Shown here: piece after piece, positions 35,607 through 44,876 of the stretch
Layout of the letters: every line of letters starts with the position of its first letter
Position numbering within the stretch: the first letter of the stretch is position 1
Source: Pseudomonadota bacterium
GTDB lineage: Bacteria > Pseudomonadota > Gammaproteobacteria > Steroidobacterales > Steroidobacteraceae
Length of the DNA: 64,000 bases
Assembly: GCA_018240525.1 (NCBI GenBank)
Contig: JAFEFN010000014.1
Coordinates: 894,477-958,476, forward strand
Direction of reading: 5' to 3'
The notes under the pieces: model-generated
What the model was told of the DNA's origin: nothing
The model's database searches: none
What the model saw: the letters and a program-made list of their open reading frames with translations, nothing else
Program-made: the position numbers and the translations under genes

Positions 35607-36950
35607 TCAGACCCTGCAGATCGAAAAGCGGTACTTGCCCGAGCGCTCCTGCGGGATGCTCGTCACGTACGCCGGGCGGAAGCGGATGCCCGGCCCGAAG
35701 ACGCTCGCGAACTCGGCCAGCAGCGCCGCCTCGCTCGCCGCCGAATAACCCGGGGCGCGCACGATGTTCAGGACGATCTCCTCGCGTGAAGGCTGCACCA
35801 CCTGCAGCTGCTCGATGCCGTCGATGGCGGTCAGCGTGCGCTCGACCAGGGAGACCCCGGCCACCAGCGAACCGTCAGCACGCTTCAGATAATCCGCCAC
35901 GCGCCCCGCGACCCGCTCCAGGAGCGGCGCCCCGCGTCCGCACGGGCACACCCGGTCCGTCGGTACGCCGACGTCCTCGATGCGGTAGCGGATGAAGGGC
36001 ATGCCCTTGTTGAACAGGTCGGTAATGACGATCGCGCCCTCTTCCCCGGGCGCGGCGGCCGTGCCGTCGGCGCGGATGAACTCGACGTACAGGTGCTCGA
36101 TGTCCAGGTGCATGCCGTTGTGCACCTCGCATTCGCACGCGATCAGGCCCACTTCCTCGCAGCCGTAGCGGTCGGTCACCTTGCAGCCGAAGGCGGCCTC
36201 GATGACACGGCGCTCGTGGGCCAGCAGCATCATCGAGGTGGAGATGATGCCCTGCGGCCGCAGGTCGCTGATGCGGCGGTCCTCGAGGTGGCGGGCCAGC
36301 ATGTAGAGCGAGTGTGCGTGGCCGAGCAGGATCTCGGGCCGCTCGCGCCGCCAGGCATCGATGAATGCGCCGATGGAGCGCTCGTTTAGGTCGATGGTGT
36401 CCAGGTAGAGAAAGCGGTCGATGAGCAGGCGGCGGACACGCTCCTTGAAGGAGCCCGCGACCGGCGGGTTGCCCCACAGGGCGGCTACCTTCATGCCGTG
36501 GTAGAGACCGGCCCACTGGTCCGAGCGCATGTAGTCGGCAGTGCGGATCACGCGCCAGTCGGGGTCGAAGTAAGTGGTCAGTGCCACCCCGGTCGAGCCG
36601 CCGGTCCGGTGCTCGCCGAGCTCGCTGCGCTGGAACTGGCGGGAGAGTATCTCCTCGGTCGAGCTGCGGATGATCGACTTGGTGAGTACGGGCAGCGTGG
36701 CAAACTGCGCCAGCGTGAAATTCTCCGGGTCGAAGTGGTGCTCGCGGAACAGGCGTGCGTAGTAAGGGGAGTTCCCGGCGGCATAGCGCACGATGCCCCT
36801 GAGCCGCTCGCGCTGGCGCCCTTCCAGCACCGCGCGCGGCTCCCACTGGGTCCTCTCGAGCTGGCGGAGCAGCTTCAGGCGCTGGCTGCGGTCCTTTACG
36901 TCCCACAACGGGTGGAAGACGTGACGCGACAGCGAAGTCATCACCGACAC
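35607..36950 (-). CDS. PaaK/CapK-like AMP-binding ligase family protein
   Basis: A 447-residue phenylacetate-CoA-ligase-like protein with the adenylation motifs RTGGSTGVALTTYFDP, DRYGCEEVGLIACEC and IVITDLFNKGMPFIRYRIEDVG. A Cys pair sits in VCPCGRGAP, and the C-terminal subdomain ends SGKYRFSI. Homologues (CapK type) recur in capsule and exopolysaccharide loci and may activate an acid for transfer to the polymer; the substrate is not known. GTG 36950 is preferred because GAGG lies 5 bp upstream; ATG 36941 is an alternative. It is 7 bp after the previous gene. Confidence 0.83.
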   Translation of the reverse strand: MSVMTSLSRHVFHPLWDVKDRSQRLKLLRQLERTQWEPRAVLEGRQRERLRGIVRYAAGNSPYYARLFREHHFDPENFTLAQFATLPVLTKSIIRSSTEEILSRQFQRSELGEHRTGGSTGVALTTYFDPDWRVIRTADYMRSDQWAGLYHGMKVAALWGNPPVAGSFKERVRRLLIDRFLYLDTIDLNERSIGAFIDAWRRERPEILLGHAHSLYMLARHLEDRRISDLRPQGIISTSMMLLAHERRVIEAAFGCKVTDRYGCEEVGLIACECEVHNGMHLDIEHLYVEFIRADGTAAAPGEEGAIVITDLFNKGMPFIRYRIEDVGVPTDRVCPCGRGAPLLERVAGRVADYLKRADGSLVAGVSLVERTLTAIDGIEQLQVVQPSREEIVLNIVRAPGYSAASEAALLAEFASVFGPGIRFRPAYVTSIPQERSGKYRFSICRV

Positions 36951-36957
36951 GGCGGCC

Positions 36958-38103
36958 TCATCCGGTGCGCGGCTGCCACAGCACCTGTTTTTCCCCCCGC
37001 ACGAAGCGGCTGAGCGCCACCGCGGAAGCCAAGTTGAGCAGTAAGAAGTAGTAGGCGTAGCGCGCCGGGCCGAACTCGCGCAGGCGCCGAGGCCCAAGTG
37101 CCGCGAGGGCGATCAGGGTCGCCACCACGCCCTGGCCGATGGCCATGAGGTCATAGGGCCAGCCGCGCGGCAGCAGCCACCAGTTCAGCACCGCCGCGGT
37201 CAGCAGCGGCATGAAGCTGAGATAACGTAGCAGCTTGTGCGAGGTCAGCTGCCAGCTGAAGAGCGGAAATTTCAAGGGGTTGAAGAGCGCGCTCTTGTCG
37301 TGCATCGCCCAGAACGCCCGCAGCGCTACGCGCACGCGCATGCGGTATTCGGCCGTGTCGCTGCTGAGGGTTTCCTCCTCCAGCACCGCCTCGGGGGCGA
37401 ACACCACGCGACGCCCCTGTTCGACAACGCTGAGCGGGAGCACCAGGTCCGGCAGCTGGTCCGCGTTCATCGGCCGGTACAGCTCACGCCGCACGGCATC
37501 GACGCCACCGTCGACGCCTACGACCGAGCCGACTACGGTCTCCGCCGCGCGCAGCGTATTCTCGTAACGCATGTAGGCGGAACAGCCGTCGCCCACCAGC
37601 GAGCCGTGCCGGTCCACGTACAGCATGCGCCCGGTGACGTAGCCGACCGCGGGGTCTGCAAACGGGGCGACCAGCTTGCGCACCGTGTCCGGGCGGTACA
37701 TGGAATTCGCATCTGCAAACACCACGATCTCGCTCGACACCTTGTCGATGAGCCGGTTGATGGCGGCGGTCTTGCCGCTGCGGGGCTCCTGGCGGAAGAA
37801 CGTGACGCGCGCGTCCTGCTGCGCCAGTGTGCGCAGCACAGCATCGGTCCCGTCCGTGGAGCCGTCGGATGCCACGATCACCCGCAGTAACTCGCGCGGA
37901 TAGTCCTGCTGGAGCTTGTTGCGTACCGTCGCCTCGATGTGCTTAGCCTCGTTATACGCGCTGATCACCACTGTGACGCTGGGAGTCACAGGCGCGCACC
38001 GCACCGGGAGTGGCCGCAGCGCACGCAGCAGCACGATGCACAGCGGGTAACCAAGATAGGGGTAGAACCCGGCCGCAAGACAGGCCCAGAACAGCCACGC
38101 CAT
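36958..38103 (-). CDS. Membrane glycosyltransferase family 2
   Basis: A 381-residue processive-looking GT2. It has an N-terminal membrane helix (WLFWACLAAGFYPYLGYPL), then a GT-A domain (VTVVISAYNEAKHIEATV, VASDGSTDGT, VFADANSMY as the DxD equivalent, GVDGGVDAVRREL) and three to four C-terminal membrane helices. This layout suits a transferase working at the membrane on undecaprenyl-linked sugars. ATG 38103 is used since the helix begins at once; the longer open frame is antisense-like. It lies 21 bp after the outer-membrane barrel gene. Confidence 0.87.
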   Translation of the reverse strand: MAWLFWACLAAGFYPYLGYPLCIVLLRALRPLPVRCAPVTPSVTVVISAYNEAKHIEATVRNKLQQDYPRELLRVIVASDGSTDGTDAVLRTLAQQDARVTFFRQEPRSGKTAAINRLIDKVSSEIVVFADANSMYRPDTVRKLVAPFADPAVGYVTGRMLYVDRHGSLVGDGCSAYMRYENTLRAAETVVGSVVGVDGGVDAVRRELYRPMNADQLPDLVLPLSVVEQGRRVVFAPEAVLEEETLSSDTAEYRMRVRVALRAFWAMHDKSALFNPLKFPLFSWQLTSHKLLRYLSFMPLLTAAVLNWWLLPRGWPYDLMAIGQGVVATLIALAALGPRRLREFGPARYAYYFLLLNLASAVALSRFVRGEKQVLWQPRTG

Positions 38104-38123
38104 CGCGGTCGCGTCGGCGCAGG

Positions 38124-39566
38124 TCACAGGCGCGGCTGCGAGGCTGGCGAGGTGGGATGCAGATCGCGGGCAGGATCGGTAGCCAACGCCGCGCGTGTCA
38201 ACGCATACGTAGCCGTAACGCCGATCTCGTTCGCGGCGACACCGTGCGGACCCAGCTCCGAGCGCGCGTAGAGGAAGCGCACCGCCACGCGCTGCCCGAT
38301 GGTCCAGCGCAACGTGGTCAGGAACGTGATCGTATGGACGTCGCCCGTGGTGTAGTGGTCGTCCTCGTAGGAGCCGCCGATGTTCCAGACCCACAGGGGA
38401 GTCAGGTGGCGCTGATAGAGCGCGTTGATGCTCCTGGCATCGCGGTTGTCCTGGGGGGTGACCTCGTAGCGGTCGCTAGAGCTCATGAGGCCGACATCCA
38501 GCGTGTTGCGGATGCCGTCCACATGCCAGGTGCCCCCATATTCGGTGTGCACGAACGGCTGGCCGGGAACGATCCGGTTGTTCTGGTTACTCGGCACCGG
38601 CTGGTCAAGGCTGATCAGGAACAGGTTGGCCGCATCGGTATTCTGCTTGGACGCATGCAGGGTCACCCGCTGCGTCGGGGAAATGAGCCGGCCGAGCTCG
38701 AACCGCCAGTTGACGCCCTTGGGATTTTTGTCCTCGATCGCAGGGTCGTCGGTATTCAGTCGCAGCTTGGTGTAGCCGATCGACCCGTCGAACGTGGTGC
38801 GGAAATTGTGGAGGCGCAGGCCGCCCGCGATCACCTGCGAGGTGAAGTCGCTGTTGTTGACCTTGTCGATGTAGGTCACGTCGCCGTAATCGTAGGTCAC
38901 GTACACGGTCACGTTGCTGGAGAAGGCGTGATCGAGGCGCGCATCGCCACCGTAGCGGTCGCTGTCGATGTTGATGTAGTTCGGCGACTTGGAGTTGGTG
39001 TCCACGCGCCCGTAGAAGCCCGTGAGAGTCAGGGTGTCCTGCAGCGTCGGCTTGATGGTGAACCTCGGTCCGGTCGTGGCGTAGTTGAGGCTCTCGACGT
39101 TGTCGGGAGTCGCCGCGGCGAACGGGTTCAGCACGGCCTGCGAGTAAGTGTCACGGGCGTCCCAGGAAAAGAACCCGGGCACTATCTTGAACTCGCCACC
39201 GGCGTCGAGATAGCCGAAGGGTTGGATGTCGTAAGTGTTGCTGAAGTACTTGACCACCGCGATGTTGGTATCCAGGTGGTAGTCGAGCCGCGGCGCCCCC
39301 TGGCGTGCCGTGTCGCCGACCAGACCGATCATCGCCAGGACGTCGCTCTTCGGGTCGCGGGAGAAGTCGACGTTGTCGGTGTAGATGAACCCGCCCTGCG
39401 CATCGAGGTAATTGCCCTGCCGGGCGCTGGTGGCCTGGTCGAAGAACAGGGTCTGGGTAGTGATCGGGCCGGCCTGCGCGTGCAGCTGCATCGAGGCCAG
39501 CGCGAGCAGCAGCCCGACGAGTACGCGGCCACTGCCGAGCGATGCCAGTCTCCATCGCATGTTCAT
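38124..39566 (-). CDS. Outer-membrane beta-barrel of the XrtA/PEP-CTERM exopolysaccharide system
   Basis: A 480-residue protein with a signal peptide (about 1-32, ending QLHAQA) and then alternating amphipathic strands rich in aromatic residues (VTVYVTYDYGDVTYID, TTFDGSIGYTKLRL, VWNIGGSYEDDHY). This is the pattern of the PEP-CTERM system-associated outer-membrane protein family. It probably forms the exit pore or a stabilising barrel for the polymer, in the position of EpsL. AAGGGA stands 7 bp upstream of ATG 39566, favouring it over GTG 39572. It is encoded 23 bp after the tyrosine kinase gene. Confidence 0.85.
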   Translation of the reverse strand: MNMRWRLASLGSGRVLVGLLLALASMQLHAQAGPITTQTLFFDQATSARQGNYLDAQGGFIYTDNVDFSRDPKSDVLAMIGLVGDTARQGAPRLDYHLDTNIAVVKYFSNTYDIQPFGYLDAGGEFKIVPGFFSWDARDTYSQAVLNPFAAATPDNVESLNYATTGPRFTIKPTLQDTLTLTGFYGRVDTNSKSPNYINIDSDRYGGDARLDHAFSSNVTVYVTYDYGDVTYIDKVNNSDFTSQVIAGGLRLHNFRTTFDGSIGYTKLRLNTDDPAIEDKNPKGVNWRFELGRLISPTQRVTLHASKQNTDAANLFLISLDQPVPSNQNNRIVPGQPFVHTEYGGTWHVDGIRNTLDVGLMSSSDRYEVTPQDNRDARSINALYQRHLTPLWVWNIGGSYEDDHYTTGDVHTITFLTTLRWTIGQRVAVRFLYARSELGPHGVAANEIGVTATYALTRAALATDPARDLHPTSPASQPRL

Positions 39567-39588
39567 GGGCACATCCCTTCAGTGCCGC

Positions 39589-40461
39589 TCAAGAGGCGTC
39601 GTCTTTGCCGTCCGCTTTTCGGTTTAGGTACCGGTAGTAGTAACCGGAGTGCGGCTGCTTCGTGCTCTGGTTGAGCACGAGCGAGACCGACTTTCCTTCC
39701 GAGAGCGTATCGATGGCATCCAGCACCGCATGCTGCGGCGTCTGGTCCGCGCGCACCACCAGCAGGATCTGCCCGGCCACGTCGGTGAGCGCGTGCGACT
39801 CGGTGGTCAGCAGCAGCGGCGCGGAATCAAAGAGCACCAGGCGCGACGGGTCCTGGCGCGAGAGCTGCGCGACCACATCCTGCATGCGCGCGCTGGCCAG
39901 CAGTTCGGTCGCCTTCGGGTCCTGGTGCCCGGCCGGCAGGAAAGACAGTCCGGGGATGTCGGTCTGCAGGATGGCCGAGGACAGGGACAGGCTCGGGTCC
40001 TTGGCCACGTCGAGGAGGCCGCGCACGTCATCGGCGCCCAAGACCTGGCTCAGCCGCGGGTTGACCACGTCCCCGTCCACGAGCAGCACCGTGACGTCTT
40101 CCTCCAGGCGCATGCTCAGGGCGAGGTTCAGCGAAGTGAAGGTCTTGCCCTCGCCGGGGACCGCGCTCGCCACCATCACCAGGTTGCCCTGCGGAAGGGG
40201 CTCGACGCCGCGGCCGAGGGCGCTGTTGATCAGGGGGCGCTTGATCTGGCGGTACTGCTGCGCGATCTCGCGCTCCTGGTGCGCGGGCGGCAGCAGCCCG
40301 ACGGAGCGCAGTCCGTCGAGGTCGATCGGGATGATGCGCGTCGAGGTGGTAGTCTCCCCGGTCGGCTCCGGGCGGCGCGCCGCAGGGGACGGGCTCCGTG
40401 CCGGTGCCGCAGCCACCTGGCTGGCTTGCAGACGCTTGATGGCATTTTCAATGACGCTCAT
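39589..40461 (-). CDS. Tyrosine autokinase of the XrtA exopolysaccharide system (Wze/CpsD-like)
   Basis: A 290-residue BY-kinase. Walker A is VPGEGKT (101-107), Walker A' is VLLVDGDVV (D129/D131) and Walker B is LVLFDSAP (about 208-215). A C-terminal Tyr cluster SGYYYRYLNR is the autophosphorylation tail. With the membrane chain-length protein encoded just before it (ATGA overlap) it would control polymer length and export through cycles of phosphorylation. The kinase and its membrane activator are separate genes here, unlike the fused Wzc. Confidence 0.93.
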   Translation of the reverse strand: MSVIENAIKRLQASQVAAAPARSPSPAARRPEPTGETTTSTRIIPIDLDGLRSVGLLPPAHQEREIAQQYRQIKRPLINSALGRGVEPLPQGNLVMVASAVPGEGKTFTSLNLALSMRLEEDVTVLLVDGDVVNPRLSQVLGADDVRGLLDVAKDPSLSLSSAILQTDIPGLSFLPAGHQDPKATELLASARMQDVVAQLSRQDPSRLVLFDSAPLLLTTESHALTDVAGQILLVVRADQTPQHAVLDAIDTLSEGKSVSLVLNQSTKQPHSGYYYRYLNRKADGKDDAS

Positions 40462-42038
40462 GCCACCAGCCCGTGCAGGAAGCGCGAAGTCGGCCCCTGG
40501 ATCGCCACGGTGAACAAGCACAGCAGCACCAGCGCGCCGGTCGCGAAGGAGTATGTCCAGATCGCCCGGCGCCCTGCCGCCCGGTAGCGATCAAGCCAGG
40601 TCATGCTGACGGCGCCAAGCACCGGCAACTGCGTCATTTCCATGAGCTGGCGGGTGGAGGTGAACACGGGGCGCAGCTGATGCATCAGGTAGGCGACGCC
40701 CAGCCCCGCGGCGAGGCCGCCCAGCAGCACCGTGAAGATGAGCCGCACCCGGTCCGGCGCGACCGGGGACTGCCCGCCGCTGGGGGGATCGACGATCTCG
40801 AAGCGCACCACGCCGGTCTCGTCCGCCTGGTCGGAGAGCTTGGCACGGCCCATGCGCTCGACCAGCGCCTGGTACTGCGTCCGGGTCACCTCGTAGTCCC
40901 GGTTGAGGCGCGCGTACTCGGCCTCGACCTCCGGGGCGATGCTGATCATCTTGCGAAGCTCGTCGATCTGCGCCTGCTGGTCGGCGACCTGGCGCCGCGC
41001 GGTGGCCACCTCGACGTCCGCCTGGCTCAGCTGCAGCCGCATTCCCTGGTAGACGGGGTTGGCGGCAAGGCCGCTGGAGGCGATGGCCGCCGCATCGCCG
41101 CGGCGGATCGCGGCCGTCTCGGCCGTCTGGCGACGCTTGAGATCCTCCAGGGTTCCGCGCGCGGCAATGACATCCGGGTGCTTGTCGGTGTAGCGCTGCA
41201 GCAGTTCGTCCAGGTGCGCCTGCGCCTCGCGGATGGCGCTGCCGGTATCGGTCGCACCCCCGCTGGAGCCTACGACGACCGCCCCGCCCGTGAGGGGCTG
41301 CTCGCTCGCCAGCTGCCGCTGCAACTCGTCGCGCTTCTGCTCCGCGACCATGAGGGCCGCCTTCTCCTTGCTGAGCTGGTCGGTGGTGGAGTTCAGACGC
41401 GTGAAGTAGTCCCCGCCGGTGTTGCCCGGGATCAGTCCTGCGTGCTGGCGCTTGAAATCGGCGATCTGCGACTCCGAGGCCGCCAGCTTCTTTTCACTCT
41501 CGGCGATCTGCTGCGCGAGGAAGGACTCGGCCTGCTGGGCGCTTTGGTGGCTGCCGCTCATGGCGTTGGCCATGAACAGGTTCAGCAGCTGGGCGACCAC
41601 CTCGCGCGTGTTGCGCGAGTGATCGGTATAGGAGATGACGTAGAGGTCCGCCGGCTGGTTGCGCTCACCATTGGCCTCCACGGTGAGCCGGGAGCGCAGG
41701 TCGTCGATGATGCCGGCCTGTTGTCCCGGGGGCATGCGGTCGAAGCCCGGGATGGCCGCGCTCGCCACCTTCGCCAGCTGCGGGCCGCCAAGCAGCGCCT
41801 CGCGCACGGCCGCGAGCTGGGCGCTGACGTTGGATTCCACGGCGATGCCGGCCGTCACCTGGCTCAGGCGGGTCCGTGTGTCCACGAAGACCCGTGCCCA
41901 GGAGCTGTAGGTATCCGGCAGCAGCAGCACGACTGCCCAGCCGATCAGGCAGACCGTCCAGGCGACGAGCATCGCCGTCCAGCGGAAGCGCCAGACTCCG
42001 CGGACCTGCTCCAGGATGAATTCGAGCGCTGTGTGCAC
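40458..42038 (-). CDS. Polysaccharide chain-length determinant / co-polymerase (XrtA-associated)
   Basis: A 526-residue inner-membrane protein. A cytoplasmic N-terminal helix and first membrane segment (TAMLVAWTVCLIGWAVVLLL) are followed by the Wzz domain (YSSWARVFVDT) and a long periplasmic coiled-coil (about 160-390). The second membrane segment is at about 425-445 (VRLIFTVLLGGLAAGLGVAYL). A further hydrophobic segment near the C-terminus (SFATGALVLLCLFTVAIQ) is unusual compared with simple Wzz proteins but fits XrtA-locus members. It starts at GTG 42038, 2 bp after the export lipoprotein gene. Confidence 0.9.
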   Translation of the reverse strand: MHTALEFILEQVRGVWRFRWTAMLVAWTVCLIGWAVVLLLPDTYSSWARVFVDTRTRLSQVTAGIAVESNVSAQLAAVREALLGGPQLAKVASAAIPGFDRMPPGQQAGIIDDLRSRLTVEANGERNQPADLYVISYTDHSRNTREVVAQLLNLFMANAMSGSHQSAQQAESFLAQQIAESEKKLAASESQIADFKRQHAGLIPGNTGGDYFTRLNSTTDQLSKEKAALMVAEQKRDELQRQLASEQPLTGGAVVVGSSGGATDTGSAIREAQAHLDELLQRYTDKHPDVIAARGTLEDLKRRQTAETAAIRRGDAAAIASSGLAANPVYQGMRLQLSQADVEVATARRQVADQQAQIDELRKMISIAPEVEAEYARLNRDYEVTRTQYQALVERMGRAKLSDQADETGVVRFEIVDPPSGGQSPVAPDRVRLIFTVLLGGLAAGLGVAYLMHQLRPVFTSTRQLMEMTQLPVLGAVSMTWLDRYRAAGRRAIWTYSFATGALVLLCLFTVAIQGPTSRFLHGLVA

Positions 42039-42040
42039 GC

Positions 42041-42676
42041 CTAGAACCGCGACTGCGGGACGAACAGGATGTCGCCCGGCTTCAGGGGGATGTTCTGGCT
42101 GGTGTCGCCGTCGTTGATCAGGTTGTCCAGCTTCACCTTGATGCTGGTCTGCTTGCCGTTGACGACCCGCGTGATCTGCGCGCGGTTGCCCGCGGCGAAC
42201 TGGCCGAGGCCCCCCACCGCCAGCACTGCATCGAGCACGGTCATGCCCTCGCGGTATGAGAGCTCCTGCGGCTTCAGGACCTGTCCGACCACCTTCACCT
42301 GGCTGAAGGCGCTGGCGGCGGTCGTCACGATGATGTTGACCTTGGGACTGCGCACGTACTCGCCCAGTACCGCCTCCATGTCGCGGGCGAGCTGCGGGGA
42401 GGTCTTGCCGACGGCGACCATGTCCTCCACCAGCGGCGTGGAGATCTTGCCGTCCGGCCGCACCGGCACCTCGGTGGACAGCTCGGGATTGCGCCAGACG
42501 AACACCTTCAGGATGTCGCCGGGGCCGATGATGTAGTCATTGGAGGCTGCCGAAGTCGATGCCTGCTTGGCGGTCGGGGGCAGGACCGGCGGAGCGCTCG
42601 AGGCGCACCCACAGAGTAGGAAAACCACCGCCAGCCATCCTGCCAGCATCTGCGCGCTTGGACGTCGCATCTTCAT
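42041..42676 (-). CDS. Exopolysaccharide export lipoprotein (Wza/EpsE-like, XrtA system)
   Basis: A 211-residue exported protein. The N-terminal signal ends in a lipobox-like LLCGC, so it is probably an outer-membrane lipoprotein. The Poly_export domain has YIIGPGDILKVFVWRNPELS and VRPDGKISTPLVEDMVAVG. It is followed by SLBB-type repeats (VKVVGQVLKPQELSYREGMTVLDAVLAVGG) and the C-terminal LKPGDILFVP. It would form or gate the periplasm-to-outside channel. ATG 42676 is used; ATG 42670 is also possible. Confidence 0.92.
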   Translation of the reverse strand: MKMRRPSAQMLAGWLAVVFLLCGCASSAPPVLPPTAKQASTSAASNDYIIGPGDILKVFVWRNPELSTEVPVRPDGKISTPLVEDMVAVGKTSPQLARDMEAVLGEYVRSPKVNIIVTTAASAFSQVKVVGQVLKPQELSYREGMTVLDAVLAVGGLGQFAAGNRAQITRVVNGKQTSIKVKLDNLINDGDTSQNIPLKPGDILFVPQSRF

Positions 42677-42958
42677 TCCTGATTCCAAAAGTTGAGCCTA
42701 TCAGAAACAACGGCATGCGAGTCCCTCCTCGTGGACGGGCTCCAGCGGCTGATTAAGACAGTTGGATCAGTGCCTTGTATGTTTTTTGACGGTACCAGTA
42801 AACGCTCCGTACCGTCGTCCCCAAGCGACGAATCCTACTGGCAGCGTCCGCTGACAGGATGTGAGCAGGATCACAGGTCCCAACCCAGGAGGATGTCGGG
42901 TTGCCCCTGGCCCCCGGACTATGTAATGCCGATGCTCCGGGCCCCAGCCCGCTCGCCG

Positions 42959-44428
42959 CTACGGCAGCGAGCCGCTGGCGGCCATGCTGCGCAGCAGCTG
43001 CCGCGCCGTGGCGCAGTCCTGAACACATTCCACCCGGGCAGCGACCAGCGTCGAGGGCACGTGTCCGAGGCTCGCCCTGAGGCCGTACCACAGCTGCGAG
43101 GCCAGCGGCCGGACGAATGGACGGGAACCGATCCTGTAACGAGACCAGATCAGGGAGCGCGCCCCTTCCGGATCAGCCGCCACGGTCTCTATGAACCGGT
43201 CCGCGCCCGCCTCGGCGATGCCCTCCGCGCGGGACTCTAGGTGTCGTCCCAGCAGGCTGCTCGATTCTCCGACGAGCTCGGCGCCCTGGCGTTGCTCGCG
43301 ATACCCCGCGGCGAATATTTCGACCATACGACCGTCGGCGTCGGTGACCACCGTGTGCAGGGTTTGGTCGGCGCCGGCGAATTCAGGAACCCAGAACGAG
43401 TCGAAGCTTCCCTGCGCGAACGACCAGGGCGCCCCGGGACGGATCAGTTCAGCAAGGTCCGGCAGGTCCGGCGGGCTGCGCTGGCGCAATGTCGCACTGA
43501 GCCCGGGCAGCAGCGCCAGTAGGATCGCCGCCAGGAGAACGGCGCGCCATTCGCCGGAGGCCGGCGCGGCAGGCTCCGCGCGCGGCGCGGAAATCGCAGC
43601 GGTCGCCGTGCTCGGGGCGAACCAGGTCGAGAGCCAGAAGAACCCCGCCAGTGCCACGGCGAACACGCCCCAGCCGAACCAGTAGTGGCTGACGCTCACC
43701 AGATGGTGCTTCATGTCGGTGAGGTAGCCCGCCTCGATGACCGTGTAGACGCGCACCCAGTTGGCCAGCAGGGCAAGCCCTGCCATCAGCAGCAGCTGCA
43801 GGGCGCGGGTCTGCCACGGGTCACGTCGCAGTTCTCCGTGCAGCGCCGCGACCGCCAGCCCTACGATCATGAAGTGCAGGCCGCTGCAGCCCTGTTCGAT
43901 GACGAAGCTGCCGTTGGGGATGTGGATGTAGTCGCCTTGGATCACCGCGTGAGGACCGGTGAGATCGAGCACCACTCCCATGACGCTGACGGTGAGCGCC
44001 TGCAGCGGGTCGGCGAACTGCCCCCAGCTCGGCAGCGCAAAGACGAAGAACGCCGTGGGGAAGAGCAGCAGTCGCCCGATGCGCTTGCCCAAGGCCGCGC
44101 TCGCGGCCAGCCAGAACAGGCTCGGGTAGATGAGGACCTGCAGGTCCTCCATGCTGGCGCGATAGGAGATCAGCCACGCCAGGCTCGCCGCCAGCACGCC
44201 GGCCTGCGCCAGGGGCCAGGGGGCAACCGGGGCTGCAGCGATTGCGCCGCGTTCGCGCACGACGAGGCCCAGGGACACCCCCAGGATCAGCCAGCCGTGC
44301 GTATAGGTGATGTTGACGAAGTCGGCCCATTGCGAAAGCAGGATCGCAGTACTGGGCCAGTACAGCACCGCCACCAGGCATGCCAGGGTGAAGAGCAACC
44401 ACAAGCGCTGTGAGCCGGAAGCGCGCAT
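42959..44428 (-). CDS. xrtA: Exosortase A fused to EpsI domain
   Basis: A 489-residue protein. Residues about 8-270 are the multi-pass exosortase with the catalytic triad visible: C181 in IEQGCSGLHF, R226 in ANWVRVYTV and H248 in VSHYWFGW. Residues about 300-480 form the periplasmic EpsI (DUF3485) domain (WVPEFAGADQTLHTVV, SLIWSRYRIG). It cleaves PEP-CTERM signals at the inner membrane and is genetically tied to exopolysaccharide synthesis. Its substrate candidate lies about 1 kb away on the other strand, and the export operon starts 283 bp downstream. Confidence 0.95.
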   Translation of the reverse strand: MRASGSQRLWLLFTLACLVAVLYWPSTAILLSQWADFVNITYTHGWLILGVSLGLVVRERGAIAAAPVAPWPLAQAGVLAASLAWLISYRASMEDLQVLIYPSLFWLAASAALGKRIGRLLLFPTAFFVFALPSWGQFADPLQALTVSVMGVVLDLTGPHAVIQGDYIHIPNGSFVIEQGCSGLHFMIVGLAVAALHGELRRDPWQTRALQLLLMAGLALLANWVRVYTVIEAGYLTDMKHHLVSVSHYWFGWGVFAVALAGFFWLSTWFAPSTATAAISAPRAEPAAPASGEWRAVLLAAILLALLPGLSATLRQRSPPDLPDLAELIRPGAPWSFAQGSFDSFWVPEFAGADQTLHTVVTDADGRMVEIFAAGYREQRQGAELVGESSSLLGRHLESRAEGIAEAGADRFIETVAADPEGARSLIWSRYRIGSRPFVRPLASQLWYGLRASLGHVPSTLVAARVECVQDCATARQLLRSMAASGSLP

Positions 44429-44510
44429 CCGCCGGATCTTACGAGAATGTGCCTGCGGGCGTGCACGCCGGCTCGAGAATCGCGGCTGCGCCTGATGCCA
44501 GGCTTTAGTG

Positions 44511-44876
44511 TCAGTCTATGGTCTTGCTGACAATCTGCGATAAGTCGCTCTCGACGCCGAGTTGCGTGACGGCGCGCACCGCGAAGTACCAGGTGCCGCG
44601 ACCGAGGTTGTCGATGACGTAGCTCTGCAGGTCGACGCCGGCGTCGACCACCTGCGAAAGGTCGCTCGCGCTCAGTCCGTAGTAAATACGATAGCCCGCC
44701 AGGTCTTCCAGCGCGCTGCCCGAGGTCGTCGTCGTCGAAGCCTGCCAAGAGACCGTGGCGGTGCCGTTGCCGGAAGGCACGTCCGATGCGCCGGCGCTCG
44801 GGCCCAGGGGGTTGTCGGTGCGGCATGCACACAGTGCACACATTCCCAGCATCGCGACCATCGCCAGCTTCAGCAT
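44511..44876 (-). CDS. Small lipoprotein with fibronectin type III domain
   Basis: A 121-residue protein: a lipoprotein-type signal (MLKLAMVAMLGMCALCAC) then a single FN3 domain (TATVSWQAS, LAGYRIYYGLSASDL, TWYFAVRAVTQLG). It is probably anchored in a membrane and exposed to the periplasm or cell surface. It lies 82 bp upstream of the exosortase gene on the same strand, so it may be the first gene of that operon. ATG 44876 is used since the signal starts there; ATG 44897 would add seven residues. Confidence 0.78.
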   Translation of the reverse strand: MLKLAMVAMLGMCALCACRTDNPLGPSAGASDVPSGNGTATVSWQASTTTTSGSALEDLAGYRIYYGLSASDLSQVVDAGVDLQSYVIDNLGRGTWYFAVRAVTQLGVESDLSQIVSKTID

